Below the pieces are notes generated by a model. That model did no database searches and was not told the DNA's origin. It saw only the letters and a program-made list of their open reading frames with translations. This document shows positions 15,243-23,880 of a DNA stretch of 27,101 bases, in pieces (the first letter of the stretch is position 1; each line of letters starts with the position of its first letter). The position numbers and the translations under genes are program-made. The stretch spans positions 1-27,101 of the forward strand of contig CANGYC010000001.1 of NCBI GenBank assembly GCA_947457975.1, read 5' to 3'. This DNA is from Comamonadaceae bacterium. Its GTDB lineage: Bacteria > Pseudomonadota > Gammaproteobacteria > Burkholderiales > Burkholderiaceae_C.

Positions 15243-17228
15243 TCATCCTTTGAGCAGTTTGTCTTCAGCCAGCGCCAGCGCGGCCGGCCGGCCTGAGAGC
15301 ACCAAGGTGTCGCCACCCTCGAGCAAGGAGCCGTCGTCGATGGGCACACTTTGCCCGCCCGCGCGGCGCAGGCTCACCACGCGCACCCCCACGGCGTGCA
15401 GCGCCAGCGCGTCCAGCGGCTTGCCCGCCAGTCTGGCGCCAGGCGGCAGGTTGACGGTGGACAGCCGCTCCTGCTCCATCTCATGCAGGCTGCTGTCGTC
15501 GGCGCCGTGGAAGTAGCCGCGCAACAGGTTGTAGCGGGCGTCTCGCTGGTCCTGCACCAGGCGGATCACGCGCCGCATGGGCACGCCCACCAGGGCCAGC
15601 GCGTGGCTGGCCAGCATCAGGCTGCCCTCAATGGCCTCGGGCACCACTTCGGTGGCGCCGGCGGCCTGCAGTTGTTCGAGGTCGTGGTCGTCCACCGTGC
15701 GCACGATCACCGGTACGCTGGGTGAATGCTCGCGCACATTGGCCAGCACCTTCAGCGCACTGGCGGTGTCCAGGTAGGTCACCACCACGGCGCTTGCGCG
15801 GGCCAGGCCCGCGGCCATCAGCGACTGCGGCCGCACCGCGTCACCAAACACTACCGAGTTGCCGGCGGCGGCGGCCTGGCGCACGCGGTCGGGGTCGAGG
15901 TCGAGCGCGATGTGCGGAATGTCTTCCTTGTCCAGCATGCGGGCCAGATTTTGGCCGCAGCGGCCGTAGCCGCAGATGATCACGTGCTTGTGGGTATTGA
16001 TGGCCTTGCGGGCGATGCTGGTCATCTGCAGCGACTGCTGCATCCATTCGCTGCTCACCAGCTTCATGACGATCTGATTGGCGCTCAGGATGATGAAGGG
16101 TGTGGCCAGCATGGACAGCACCATGGCCGCCAGCACCGGGTTGAGCAGGCTGGCGGGCACCAGCCGGCTGTCCTGCGCCAGCGTGAGCAGCACAAAGCCA
16201 AATTCGCCGGCCTGCGCCAGGTACAGGCCCGTGCGCAGCGCCACGCCTGCCGTGGCCCCCAGCACCCAGGTCAGGGCCGTGATGAGGGCCAGCTTGAGCA
16301 GCACCGGCACCAGCAGCAGCACCAGCACCAAGGGCCAGTTGCCCGCCACCTCGCGCCAGTCGAGCATCATGCCGATGCTGATGAAGAACAGGCCCAGCAG
16401 CACGTCGTGGAAGGGCCGGATGTCGGTTTCCACCTGGTGCTTGTATTCGGTCTCGGAAATCAGCATGCCGGCCACGAAGGCGCCCAGCGCCAGGCTCAGG
16501 CCGGCCAGTTCGGTGAGCCAGGCCAGCGCCAGCGTTACCAGCAGGAGGTTGAGCACAAAGAGCTCTTCGCTCTTGCGCCGCGCCACCAGGGTGAGCCACC
16601 AGCGCATCACGCGCTGACCGCCTGTGAGCAGCACGCCCACCAGCACCGTGGCTTTCAAGAGGGCCAGGGCCAGCGCACCGAAGAGTTCTTCGGCTGGCGA
16701 GCCCAAGGCAGGAATGATCACCAGCAGGGGCACCACGGCCAGATCTTGAAACAGCAGGATGCCCATCACGCGGCGGCCATGCTCGGTCTCGAGCTCCAGG
16801 CGTTCGGCCAGCATCTTGACCACCAGCGCCGTGCTGCTCATGGCCACTGCGCCTGACAGCGCCAGCGCGGCCTGCCAGGACAGGTTCCACAGGCGGGGCG
16901 CGCCCCAGCTCAGCAGCAGTGAGCCGCCCACCACCAGCAGCATGGTCAGCACCACCTGGCACAGGCCCAGGCCGAACACGTGCCGGCGCATCGCGCGCAG
17001 CTTGCCCAGGTTGAATTCCAGGCCAATGACGAACATCAGGAACACCACGCCGAATTCGCCCAGGTGGCGCACGCTGTCCGCGTTGTCCGCCAGGGCCAGC
17101 GCATTCGGGCCGATGACCACGCCCACCGCCAGGTAGCCCAGCACGGGCGGCAGCTTGAGGTAGCGGCAGACCACCACGCCCATCACCGCGGCCAACAGGT
17201 AAAAGAGCGTGAGTTCGAGTCCAGACAT
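15243..17228 (-). CDS. Kef-type K+/H+ antiporter (CPA2 family) with RCK domains
   Basis: A 661-residue protein. Residues about 5-385 form a CPA2 cation/proton exchanger domain of 12-13 hydrophobic helices, with the [11 protein letters not shown] signature at 159-169 and [15 protein letters not shown] at 246-260. Residues about 415-530 form an RCK_N (TrkA-N) Rossmann domain starting [19 protein letters not shown] TrkA-C domain runs about 570-655. The arrangement fits KefB/KefC-like potassium efflux, often gated by glutathione adducts or nucleotides. No KefF/KefG-like partner is adjacent, so the exact subtype is left open. The start at 17228 ([10 protein letters not shown]) is chosen because translation further upstream would run antisense into kdsD. 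The gap to the divergent kdsD is 51 bases. Confidence 0.92.
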   Translation of the reverse strand: MSGLELTLFYLLAAVMGVVVCRYLKLPPVLGYLAVGVVIGPNALALADNADSVRHLGEFGVVFLMFVIGLEFNLGKLRAMRRHVFGLGLCQVVLTMLLVVGGSLLLSWGAPRLWNLSWQAALALSGAVAMSSTALVVKMLAERLELETEHGRRVMGILLFQDLAVVPLLVIIPALGSPAEELFGALALALLKATVLVGVLLTGGQRVMRWWLTLVARRKSEELFVLNLLLVTLALAWLTELAGLSLALGAFVAGMLISETEYKHQVETDIRPFHDVLLGLFFISIGMMLDWREVAGNWPLVLVLLLVPVLLKLALITALTWVLGATAGVALRTGLYLAQAGEFGFVLLTLAQDSRLVPASLLNPVLAAMVLSMLATPFIILSANQIVMKLVSSEWMQQSLQMTSIARKAINTHKHVIICGYGRCGQNLARMLDKEDIPHIALDLDPDRVRQAAAAGNSVVFGDAVRPQSLMAAGLARASAVVVTYLDTASALKVLANVREHSPSVPVIVRTVDDHDLEQLQAAGATEVVPEAIEGSLMLASHALALVGVPMRRVIRLVQDQRDARYNLLRGYFHGADDSSLHEMEQERLSTVNLPPGARLAGKPLDALALHAVGVRVVSLRRAGGQSVPIDDGSLLEGGDTLVLSGRPAALALAEDKLLKG

Positions 17229-17267
17229 CGTCCAAGCATGGTAGCGGATGCCTCTGCGGCGGCTCAC

Positions 17268-17273
17268 TAGAAT
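17268..17273 (+). promoter_or_regulatory. -10 element TAGAAT, predicting a leaderless kdsD transcript
   Basis: TAGAAT matches five of six bases of the sigma-70 -10 consensus and ends six bases before the kdsD ATG at 17280. Initiation seven or so bases downstream would fall on or next to the start codon, leaving no 5' leader. There is also no Shine-Dalgarno in the 51-base gap. No convincing -35 is seen. Confidence 0.5.
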
Positions 17274-17279
17274 GCGGTC

Positions 17280-18272
17280 ATGACCCTCGGCGCCAAGACC
17301 TTCGATCCTGCACAGTCGCTGGCACTGGCCCGCAAGACCTTCGAGATCGAGGCAGCGGCCGTGCTGGGCCTGGCGGCGCGCGTTGGTGCAGACTTCAGCC
17401 GTGCCGTGGACCTGATGCTGGCGTGCCGTGGCCGCATCGTGGTCATGGGCATGGGCAAGAGCGGCCACATCGGCCGCAAGATTGCTGCCACGCTCGCCTC
17501 CACCGGCACCCCCGCCATGTTCGTGCACCCCGCCGAGGCCAGCCATGGCGACCTGGGCATGATCACGGCCGAGGACGTGGTGCTGGGCATCTCCAATAGC
17601 GGCGAGAGCGAAGAGCTCACCAATCTGCTGCCCACGCTGCGCCGCCAGCAGGTCAAGCTGATCGCCATGACCGGTGGCCTGGGCTCCTCCCTGGCGCGCC
17701 ATGCCAATGTGGTGCTGGACACCAGCGTGTCGCAGGAAGCTTGTCCGTTGAACCTGGCGCCCACCGCCAGCACCACGGCCCAGCTGGCCATGGGTGACGC
17801 CCTGGCCGTGGCCCTGCTCGATGCACGCGGCTTCAAGCCGGAAGACTTTGCCCGTTCACACCCCGGCGGATCGCTCGGCCGCAAGCTGCTCACGCACGTG
17901 AGCGATGTCATGCGCACAGGCGAGGCCGTGCCGGCTGTCGGTGCGGACGCGGGTTTTAGCGAACTCATGCGCGAGATGAGCAGCAAGGGTTTGGGCGCCA
18001 CCGCCGTGGTCGATGAGCAGCGCCGCGTGCTGGGCATCTTCACCGACGGCGATCTGCGCCGCCTGGTCGAGCAGGGCCAGGACCTGCGCCAGCTGCGTGC
18101 GGCCGATGTGATGCATGCCCAGCCGCGCACCCTGCAGGCCACAGCCTTGGCGGCCGAGGCGGCTGCGCTCATGGAGCAGCACCGCATCACCAGCGTGCTG
18201 GTGGTGGACGAGGCCGCGCGCCTGTGCGGCGCGCTCAACAGCAACGATCTCATGCGGGCCAAGGTGATCTGA
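17280..18272 (+). CDS. kdsD: D-arabinose 5-phosphate isomerase (KdsD/GutQ family)
   Basis: This interconverts ribulose 5-phosphate and arabinose 5-phosphate, the first step of Kdo synthesis for lipopolysaccharide. The 330-residue protein has an N-terminal SIS sugar-isomerase domain (about 45-180) with GRIVVMGMGKSGHIGRKIAATL, the HPAEASHGDLG active-site stretch and SNSGES phosphate loop (105-110). Two CBS domains follow (about 208-265 and 274-328), beginning VSDVMRTGEAV and AADVMHAQPRTL. The length is standard (about 320-330). The ATG at 17280 lies directly behind a -10-like TAGAAT with no ribosome site. The stop overlaps the kdsC start (TGATG at 18270-18274). Genes kdsD, kdsC and lptC form an LPS operon. 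Confidence 0.97.
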   Translation: MTLGAKTFDPAQSLALARKTFEIEAAAVLGLAARVGADFSRAVDLMLACRGRIVVMGMGKSGHIGRKIAATLASTGTPAMFVHPAEASHGDLGMITAEDVVLGISNSGESEELTNLLPTLRRQQVKLIAMTGGLGSSLARHANVVLDTSVSQEACPLNLAPTASTTAQLAMGDALAVALLDARGFKPEDFARSHPGGSLGRKLLTHVSDVMRTGEAVPAVGADAGFSELMREMSSKGLGATAVVDEQRRVLGIFTDGDLRRLVEQGQDLRQLRAADVMHAQPRTLQATALAAEAAALMEQHRITSVLVVDEAARLCGALNSNDLMRAKVI

Positions 18273-18874
18273 TGACCCTGCCAGCCAGTCACCCGCCTGC
18301 CCTGTCCTTCACCCCCGAGCAGTTGCTGCCCGCGCAGGACGTGCGCGTGGCCTTCTTCGATGTCGATGGCGTGCTCACCGACGGCGGCCTGTATTTCAGC
18401 GAGCACGCCGAGCGTGCGGCGCCCACCGGCCAGTTCTACGTGGCCAGTGAGACGATCAAGCGCTTCAACACCCTGGACGGTCATGGCCTGAAGCTGCTGC
18501 AAAAGGCGGGCATCACGCCCGTGGTGATCACTGGCCGCGACAGCCTGGTGCTGCGTGCGCGCCTGGATGCCCTGGGCATCACGCATGCCTATTTCGGCAC
18601 GGAAGACAAGCGCCCCGCGGCCGAAGAGACCCTGGCCAAGCTGGGCCTGGACTGGCACCAGGCCGCGGCCATGGGCGACGACTGGCCCGATCTGCCGGTG
18701 ATGCGCCGCGCTGCCGTCAGCTGCGCTCCGGCGCATGCCCATGCAGAGGTGCGTGCGGCTGCTCACCATGTGACGCAGGCCGCCGCCGGCCATGGTGCCG
18801 TGCGCGAGTGGTGCGACCTGCTGCTCACGGCCACCGGACACTACGCACGCCTGTTGGGCGACTACTTGCGATGA
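18272..18874 (+). CDS. kdsC: 3-deoxy-D-manno-octulosonate 8-phosphate phosphatase
   Basis: A 200-residue HAD-superfamily phosphatase that releases Kdo from Kdo 8-phosphate in the cytosol. Motif I is FFDVDGVLTDG with D30 and D32; motif II ITGRDS is at about 86-91; motif IV GDDWPDL at 135-141. The missing cap domain and the tetramer-type FNTLDGHGLKLLQKAG stretch are KdsC features. A stretch SEHAERAAPTGQFYVASETIK, seen as two short pieces around 43-63, makes it slightly longer than E. coli KdsC. The start at 18272 overlaps the kdsD stop by one base, and the stop overlaps lptC by ATGA (18871-18874). This is strong coupling within the LPS operon. Confidence 0.96.
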   Translation: MTLPASHPPALSFTPEQLLPAQDVRVAFFDVDGVLTDGGLYFSEHAERAAPTGQFYVASETIKRFNTLDGHGLKLLQKAGITPVVITGRDSLVLRARLDALGITHAYFGTEDKRPAAEETLAKLGLDWHQAAAMGDDWPDLPVMRRAAVSCAPAHAHAEVRAAAHHVTQAAAGHGAVREWCDLLLTATGHYARLLGDYLR

Positions 18875-19572
18875 ATCTGCCGGACCTTTTTCCGGCGCCC
18901 ACCGCGGCAAATCTGCGCCCTCGGCAGCTGCTGCGCGCTGTGCTGGCCGTCTGGGACCGCTTGGCGATTTACCTGCCCATGGTGCTCATGGCCGTGCTGG
19001 CCTTGCTCACCTACTGGATGGTGCGCCTGGCGCCGCAGTTGGCCGAGCCGCAGGAACCACAGCCCAAGACGCACGAGGTCGATTTCTTCATGCGCGGCGC
19101 CACCATGCGCACCTATGACAAGGACGGTCGCCTGCAGAGCCAGCTCTTTGGCGCCGAGATGCGGCATTACGACGACAGTGCCACGGTCGAGGTCGACCAT
19201 CCCCGCTGGAAGTCCACGGCACCCGATGGGCGCGTGACGCATGCCACCGCCCGACTGGCCCTTAGCCGCGACGATGGCTCGGAACTGCAGCTCTTCAATA
19301 ACGCGGTGGTGGTGCGCGATGCGCTGACCACCGCGCGCAGCGGCATGCTGCCTCGCCAGGAGTTTCGTGGCGACTTCCTGCATGTCTTCGCCAAAGACGA
19401 GCGCATGTTGTCGCACCTGCCCGTGCGCTTTTTCAGTGGTCAGGATGAATTCAGCGGCGAGAGCTTTCGCTATGACCACCTTAACCGCACAGTCGAACTC
19501 GAAGGCCGCGCCAAGGCGCGCATCATGCCCCGGGCCACACCCTCTCAGCCCTCTTCTGCACGTCGCCCCTGA
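18871..19572 (+). CDS. lptC: LPS export protein LptC
   Basis: A 233-residue bitopic inner-membrane protein that receives LPS from LptB2FG and hands it to periplasmic LptA. One membrane helix lies near residues 33-53 (LAIYLPMVLMAVLALLTYWM), then the periplasmic LptC beta-jellyroll with DFFMRGATMRTYDKDGRLQSQL and the typical FSGQDEFSGESFRYDH near the end. The start is the ATG overlapping the kdsC stop; the frame is open upstream but only within kdsC. In many proteobacteria lptA and lptB follow directly; here a repeat tract and a terminator follow instead. The sequence evidence for LptC is good, supported by the operon. Confidence 0.93.
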   Translation: MNLPDLFPAPTAANLRPRQLLRAVLAVWDRLAIYLPMVLMAVLALLTYWMVRLAPQLAEPQEPQPKTHEVDFFMRGATMRTYDKDGRLQSQLFGAEMRHYDDSATVEVDHPRWKSTAPDGRVTHATARLALSRDDGSELQLFNNAVVVRDALTTARSGMLPRQEFRGDFLHVFAKDERMLSHLPVRFFSGQDEFSGESFRYDHLNRTVELEGRAKARIMPRATPSQPSSARRP

Positions 19573-19580
19573 GCGAAAAG

Positions 19581-19610
19581 GGTGGCAAAGGGCGGCAAAG
19601 GGCCGCAAAG
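19581..19610. repeat. Three tandem 10-bp repeats after lptC
   Basis: Three successive 10-base units, GGTGGCAAAG, GGCGGCAAAG and GGCCGCAAAG, fill 19581-19610. A degenerate fourth unit (GAGCGAAAAG) precedes them. They begin nine bases after the lptC stop and are non-coding. Their function is unknown; they could arise by slippage. Confidence 0.75.
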
Positions 19611-19649
19611 GGTGCGTCGACCTCAGCGCGCTTTTTTTGCGGGCATGAA

Positions 19650-19679
19650 AAAACCCTGGTGCCAAGGCGCCAGGGTTTT
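19650..19679. terminator. Bidirectional Rho-independent terminator
   Basis: AAAACCCTGGTGCC (19650-19663) pairs with GGCGCCAGGGTTTT (19666-19679), a nearly perfect 14-bp stem with a 2-base gap, so the true loop is a few bases larger. T residues flank it on the plus side and an A-run (19648-19653) gives U residues on the minus side. It lies between the convergent lptC and RRM-protein genes and can serve both. Confidence 0.85.
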
Positions 19680-19754
19680 GGGTGCACGTCGGAACGTGCG
19701 CTGCGTCAGGACCGGGCCGAATCGATGTTCAGGCGCGGTCCAGGGACAGCTGGA

Positions 19755-20183
19755 TCAGTAACCGCCGCGGCCACCGCCGCCGCCGCCACGACCGCCGCCA
19801 CCGTAGGGGCTGCGGAAACCGCCGTCACTGCCGCCGCCGCCGTAGCCGCCGCCGCCCGAACGGCCACCACCGCCGCCGCCGCCGAAGCCACCACCGCTAC
19901 CGCCGCCGAAGCCACCGCTGCGGGGAGGACGAGCCTCCATCGGACGGGCTTCGTTCACCACCACACTGCGGCCGCCCATGGACTGGCCGTTCATGCCGTT
20001 GATGGCGGCTTGCGCCTCGGCGTCGCTGCCCATTTCCACGAAGCCGAAGCCCTTGGAACGACCGGTGTCGCGCTCCATCATGACTTTGGCGCTGGTCACA
20101 GAACCGAATTCAGAAAAGGATTGCTGCAGATCTTCGTCGCGCACCGAGTACGGCAGATTGCCGACGTAAAGTTTGTTGCCCAT
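19755..20183 (-). CDS. Glycine-rich RNA-binding protein, single RRM
   Basis: A 142-residue protein with one RNA recognition motif and a glycine-rich tail. RNP2 LYVGNL is at residues 5-10 and RNP1 KGFGFVEM at 44-51, both with the aromatic residues that stack on RNA. From about residue 86 the chain is nearly all Gly, Arg, Ser and Tyr in GGX and RGG-like units, ending GGRGGY. Such proteins are known in cyanobacteria and many proteobacteria and are often cold-induced, acting as RNA chaperones; that role is inferred. The ATG at 20183 is preceded by AGGAG (20191-20195), which lies inside a hairpin stem. The tail is written in GCC/CCG-type triplet repeats on the plus strand. Confidence 0.93.
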   Translation of the reverse strand: MGNKLYVGNLPYSVRDEDLQQSFSEFGSVTSAKVMMERDTGRSKGFGFVEMGSDAEAQAAINGMNGQSMGGRSVVVNEARPMEARPPRSGGFGGGSGGGFGGGGGGGRSGGGGYGGGGSDGGFRSPYGGGGRGGGGGGRGGY

Positions 20184-20186
20184 CTT

Positions 20187-20226
20187 GGGACTCCTAAAAA
20201 CACTGAAACGAAAGCGATGGAGTCCC
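20187..20226 (-). promoter_or_regulatory. 5' UTR hairpin hiding the Shine-Dalgarno of the RRM gene
   Basis: On the plus strand GGGACTCC (20187-20194) and GGAGTCCC (20219-20226) are perfect 8-bp inverted repeats with a 24-base loop. In the minus-strand mRNA the downstream arm contains the AGGAG ribosome site (20195-20191), three to four bases before the start codon region, so folding blocks translation. The loop is U-rich. This would fit temperature control or binding by the protein itself. Confidence 0.65.
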
Positions 20227-20294
20227 GAAAGCACAAACGCGCGAAACTGACCAATCACCTGACTTGCGTGGTGGTCGCCCTCCACGCCCAAAGG

Positions 20295-20325
20295 ATTATG
20301 CGCGAGATTGCTTAAATGCCGTCAA
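20295..20325 (-). promoter_or_regulatory. Candidate sigma-70 promoter of the RRM gene
   Basis: On the minus strand TTGACG (20325-20320) and CATAAT (20300-20295) each match five of six consensus bases, separated by 19 bases, which is at the long end of the allowed range. Initiation near 20288 would give a leader of about 105 bases that includes the Shine-Dalgarno hairpin. Confidence 0.5.
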
Positions 20326-20326
20326 G

Positions 20327-20604
20327 GAAAGTAACTGGTGATTACCCTTTTTTCTTTCATCTTGCCAATGGGCGAGGCTGTAAATTCCCAAAACTTGACC
20401 GGCGTCTTTGCGAAACCCAAAAAATCCATTTAATTCAATGACTTACAAAAAGTCATCAAGAAACTAAACGGCCAAACCATACTCGGCCGTGAAACCCGGG
20501 CTGTGGTTTTTTTACCGATATTCTTCAGTTTGCCGGGCGTCCTGCGCGCCAAATAGGCCGGCCTGACGCCCGGGCCGGCGCGGGAATCCCCGCGCGCCTG
20601 GGGC
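20327..20604. other. AT-rich intergenic region with hairpins and an orphan plus-strand terminator
   Basis: No coding frame is convincing here. A 7-bp hairpin ATGACTT/AAGTCAT lies at 20438-20456. A terminator-like structure for the plus strand follows. AAACCA (20474-20479) pairs with TGGTTT (20504-20509), with an inner CTCGG/CCGGG stem (20482-20486 and 20496-20500) and T residues to 20513. Its 5' half competes with another hairpin, ACGGCC (20468-20473) with GGCCGT (20485-20490). Nearer amt, CCGGGCGTC/GACGCCCGG (20533-20541 and 20565-20573) and GCGCGGG/CCCGCGC (20578-20584 and 20589-20595) may end the amt transcript, but they lack U-tracts. Confidence 0.5.
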
Positions 20605-21807
20605 TTACCAGTTCACTTCCCGGTCTGGGGTGGCGCCGATGCGGTGCACGCTCAGGTCGGCGCCTTCGAACTCTTCTTCCTGCGACAGACGCAGCCCGAC
20701 GCTTGCCTTGATGAGGCCATAGACCAACCAGCCGGCCAGGCCTGCCCAGGCCACGCCCATGGCGGTGCCGATCAGCTGCGCCGATAGGTTCACCCCGCCC
20801 AGGCCGCCGAAGGAAGCGCTGCCGAAAATGCCGCAGGCGATGCCGCCCCAGGCGCCGCACAGGCCGTGCAGCGGCCAGACGCCAAGCACATCGTCGATCT
20901 TCCAGCGGTTTTGCGTGAGCGTGAACATCACCACGAAGATGGCGCCGGCCACGCCGCCCACCACCAGCGCGCCCAGCGGATGCATCAGGTCCGAGCCCGC
21001 GCACACGGCCACCAGGCCCGCCAGCGGGCCGTTGTGCACAAAGCCCGGGTCGTTCTTGCCCATGAGCAGCGCCACCAGGGTGCCGCCCACCATGGCCATC
21101 AGCGAGTTCACGGCCACCAGGCCCGAGATCTTGTCGATGGTCTGGGCGCTCATCACATTGAAGCCGAACCAGCCCACCGTGAGGATCCAGGCGCCCAGCG
21201 CCAGGAAGGGAATGTTCGAGGGCGGGTGGGCCGACATGGCGCCGTCCTTGCGGTAGCGGTTGCTGCGTGCGCCCAGCAGCAGCACGGCCGGCAGCGCCAG
21301 CCAGCCGCCCACGGCGTGCACCACCACCGAGCCGGCGAAGTCGTGGAACTCGTCACCCGTGGTGGCCTTGATCCAGGCCTGCACGCCGAACTGCTGGTTC
21401 CAGACGATGCCCTCAAAGAAGGGGTAGATCAAACCCACGATCACGGCCGTGGCCAGCAGCTGCGGGTAAAAGCGCGAGCGCTCGGCGATGCCGCCGGAGA
21501 TGATGGCCGGAATGGCCGCCGCAAAGGTGAGCAGGAAGAAGAACTTCACCAGCTCGTAGCCATTTTTGGCGGCCAGCTGCTCGGCCCCCACGAAAAAGTG
21601 CGTGCCGTAGGCCACGCCGTAACCGACCACGAAATAAACCACGGTGGAGACTGAAAAATCCACCAGGATCTTGACCAGGGCATTGACCTGGTTCTTCTTG
21701 CGTACGGTGCCCAGCTCCAGAAAGGCAAAGCCCGCATGCATGGCCAGCACCATGATGCCGCCCAGGAGAATGAACAGCGCATCTGAGCCCTGTTTTAGTG
21801 CTTCCAT
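20605..21807 (-). CDS. amt: Ammonium transporter (Amt/MEP family)
   Basis: A 400-residue inner-membrane ammonium channel with 11 hydrophobic segments. The substrate-recruiting Asp and first pore His are D156 and H164 in DFAGSVVVHAVGG. The second pore His is H314 in WPLHGLCGAWGG. Both match the twin-His arrangement of E. coli AmtB (His168 and His318). Other family stretches are GGIAERSRF and PGFVHNGPLAGLVAVCAGSD in pieces. There is no cleavable signal peptide, and the C-terminal cytoplasmic tail is about 30 residues. The usual glnK (PII) partner gene is not adjacent in this window. The start at 21807 has AAAGGA about ten bases upstream. Two NtrC-like half-sites lie 40-80 bases upstream, suggesting nitrogen control. 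Confidence 0.95.
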   Translation of the reverse strand: MEALKQGSDALFILLGGIMVLAMHAGFAFLELGTVRKKNQVNALVKILVDFSVSTVVYFVVGYGVAYGTHFFVGAEQLAAKNGYELVKFFFLLTFAAAIPAIISGGIAERSRFYPQLLATAVIVGLIYPFFEGIVWNQQFGVQAWIKATTGDEFHDFAGSVVVHAVGGWLALPAVLLLGARSNRYRKDGAMSAHPPSNIPFLALGAWILTVGWFGFNVMSAQTIDKISGLVAVNSLMAMVGGTLVALLMGKNDPGFVHNGPLAGLVAVCAGSDLMHPLGALVVGGVAGAIFVVMFTLTQNRWKIDDVLGVWPLHGLCGAWGGIACGIFGSASFGGLGGVNLSAQLIGTAMGVAWAGLAGWLVYGLIKASVGLRLSQEEEFEGADLSVHRIGATPDREVNW

Positions 21808-21846
21808 GAAAGATGATTCCTTTAAAACGACGAAATCACGCCTTGT

Positions 21847-21886
21847 TTTGGTGCACGAGCCCACAAAACACGCATGATGCACCAAA
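21847..21886 (-). promoter_or_regulatory. Inverted NtrC-like half-sites upstream of amt
   Basis: TTTGGTGCA (21847-21855) and TGCACCAAA (21878-21886) are perfect 9-bp inverted repeats with a 22-base spacer, centres 31 bases (about three helical turns) apart. TGCACCA is the NtrC half-site, though the two halves face outwards relative to a classical site. No sigma-54 -24/-12 element was found between them and amt. Confidence 0.45.
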
Positions 21887-22002
21887 GAAAAGCAAGATTT
21901 GCGCCTGTGCGCGGGTTCGGTGCGTCGTTCGGTGGGCGGCTCACGTAATATCGGGGCGATGGCCGGTACCGGTGGGTTCGCCGGCGCAGCACCTTCTCAC
22001 GC

Positions 22003-22413
22003 ATGCCTGAAGACGCCAGCCTTCCCTTTTATTCGGCCCATGAGCTCATGGCGCTGGGCCGCCGTGGCCAGCAGGCCCCGCCCTGTTCGCACTGCGGTGC
22101 GCTCGCCTGTGCAGGCTGGGAGTCGGTGCCTGGCGGCTTTGATGCGGCGCAGCTGCGCTGCCTGGGCACACTCAGGCCGGCCGGCGACGAGGACCCGACG
22201 CTGCTTGAATACCACCCGCATGGCACCCACGCCTGGTCGGCCGATGCGCCCATTGCCCCGGGCTGGTTCCCCTACAACCGCTGCGACGTCTGGGCCTGCA
22301 CGACGTGTGAGCGGCCCTACCTGCGCTACACCGAGTACGGCGGCTACTACACCGACCCGCGCATCCGGGCTCTGCATCCCGACCTGGTGGTGACCGAGGA
22401 GTCGGGCGGCTGA
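22003..22413 (+). CDS. Uncharacterised cysteine-rich protein, possible zinc ribbon
   Basis: A 136-residue protein I do not recognise as a named family. Two CxxC pairs, C28-SH-C31 (followed by C36) and C99-TT-C102 (preceded by C94), look like the two knuckles of a zinc ribbon. Between them lie an aromatic and Pro-rich stretch (GWFPYNRCDVWACTTC) and a histidine-rich HPHGTH. The C-terminal RYTEYGGYYTDPRIRAL is also rich in Tyr. There is no signal peptide or membrane segment. Codon third positions are mostly G or C, as in neighbours, which supports coding. The stop is immediately followed by the zwf GTG start with no gap, so it is likely co-expressed with zwf and pgl. Function is unknown. Confidence 0.75.
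   Translation: MPEDASLPFYSAHELMALGRRGQQAPPCSHCGALACAGWESVPGGFDAAQLRCLGTLRPAGDEDPTLLEYHPHGTHAWSADAPIAPGWFPYNRCDVWACTTCERPYLRYTEYGGYYTDPRIRALHPDLVVTEESGG

Positions 22414-23876
<1,463 letters not shown>

Positions 23877-23880
<4 letters not shown>

Noticed and set aside
15726-16856. Plus-strand open frame opposite the Kef-type gene
   Set aside because: Its His- and Gln-rich product is an antisense artefact of the GC-rich gene on the other strand.
17229-17702. N-terminal extension of the Kef-type protein
   Set aside because: The extra frame runs antisense through kdsD and has no membrane-protein character.
19755-19920. Triplet-repeat tract as a possible microsatellite or CRISPR-like array
   Set aside because: The repeats are codons of the Gly-rich tail; there are no spacers and the frame is maintained.
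19659-20315. Ala/Thr-rich plus-strand frame opposite the RRM gene
   Set aside because: It is the mirror of the glycine-rich tail; the minus-strand frame has RNP1 and RNP2 motifs and a ribosome site.
21808-21846. Sigma-54 promoter for amt
   Set aside because: No GG-N10-GC pair in the right context was found between the NtrC-like half-sites and the start codon.
21899-22393. Alternative plus-strand frame over the cysteine-rich protein, with a leaderless-like start at 21959
   Set aside because: Its third codon positions lack the G/C preference of neighbours, while the 22003 frame has it and abuts zwf.
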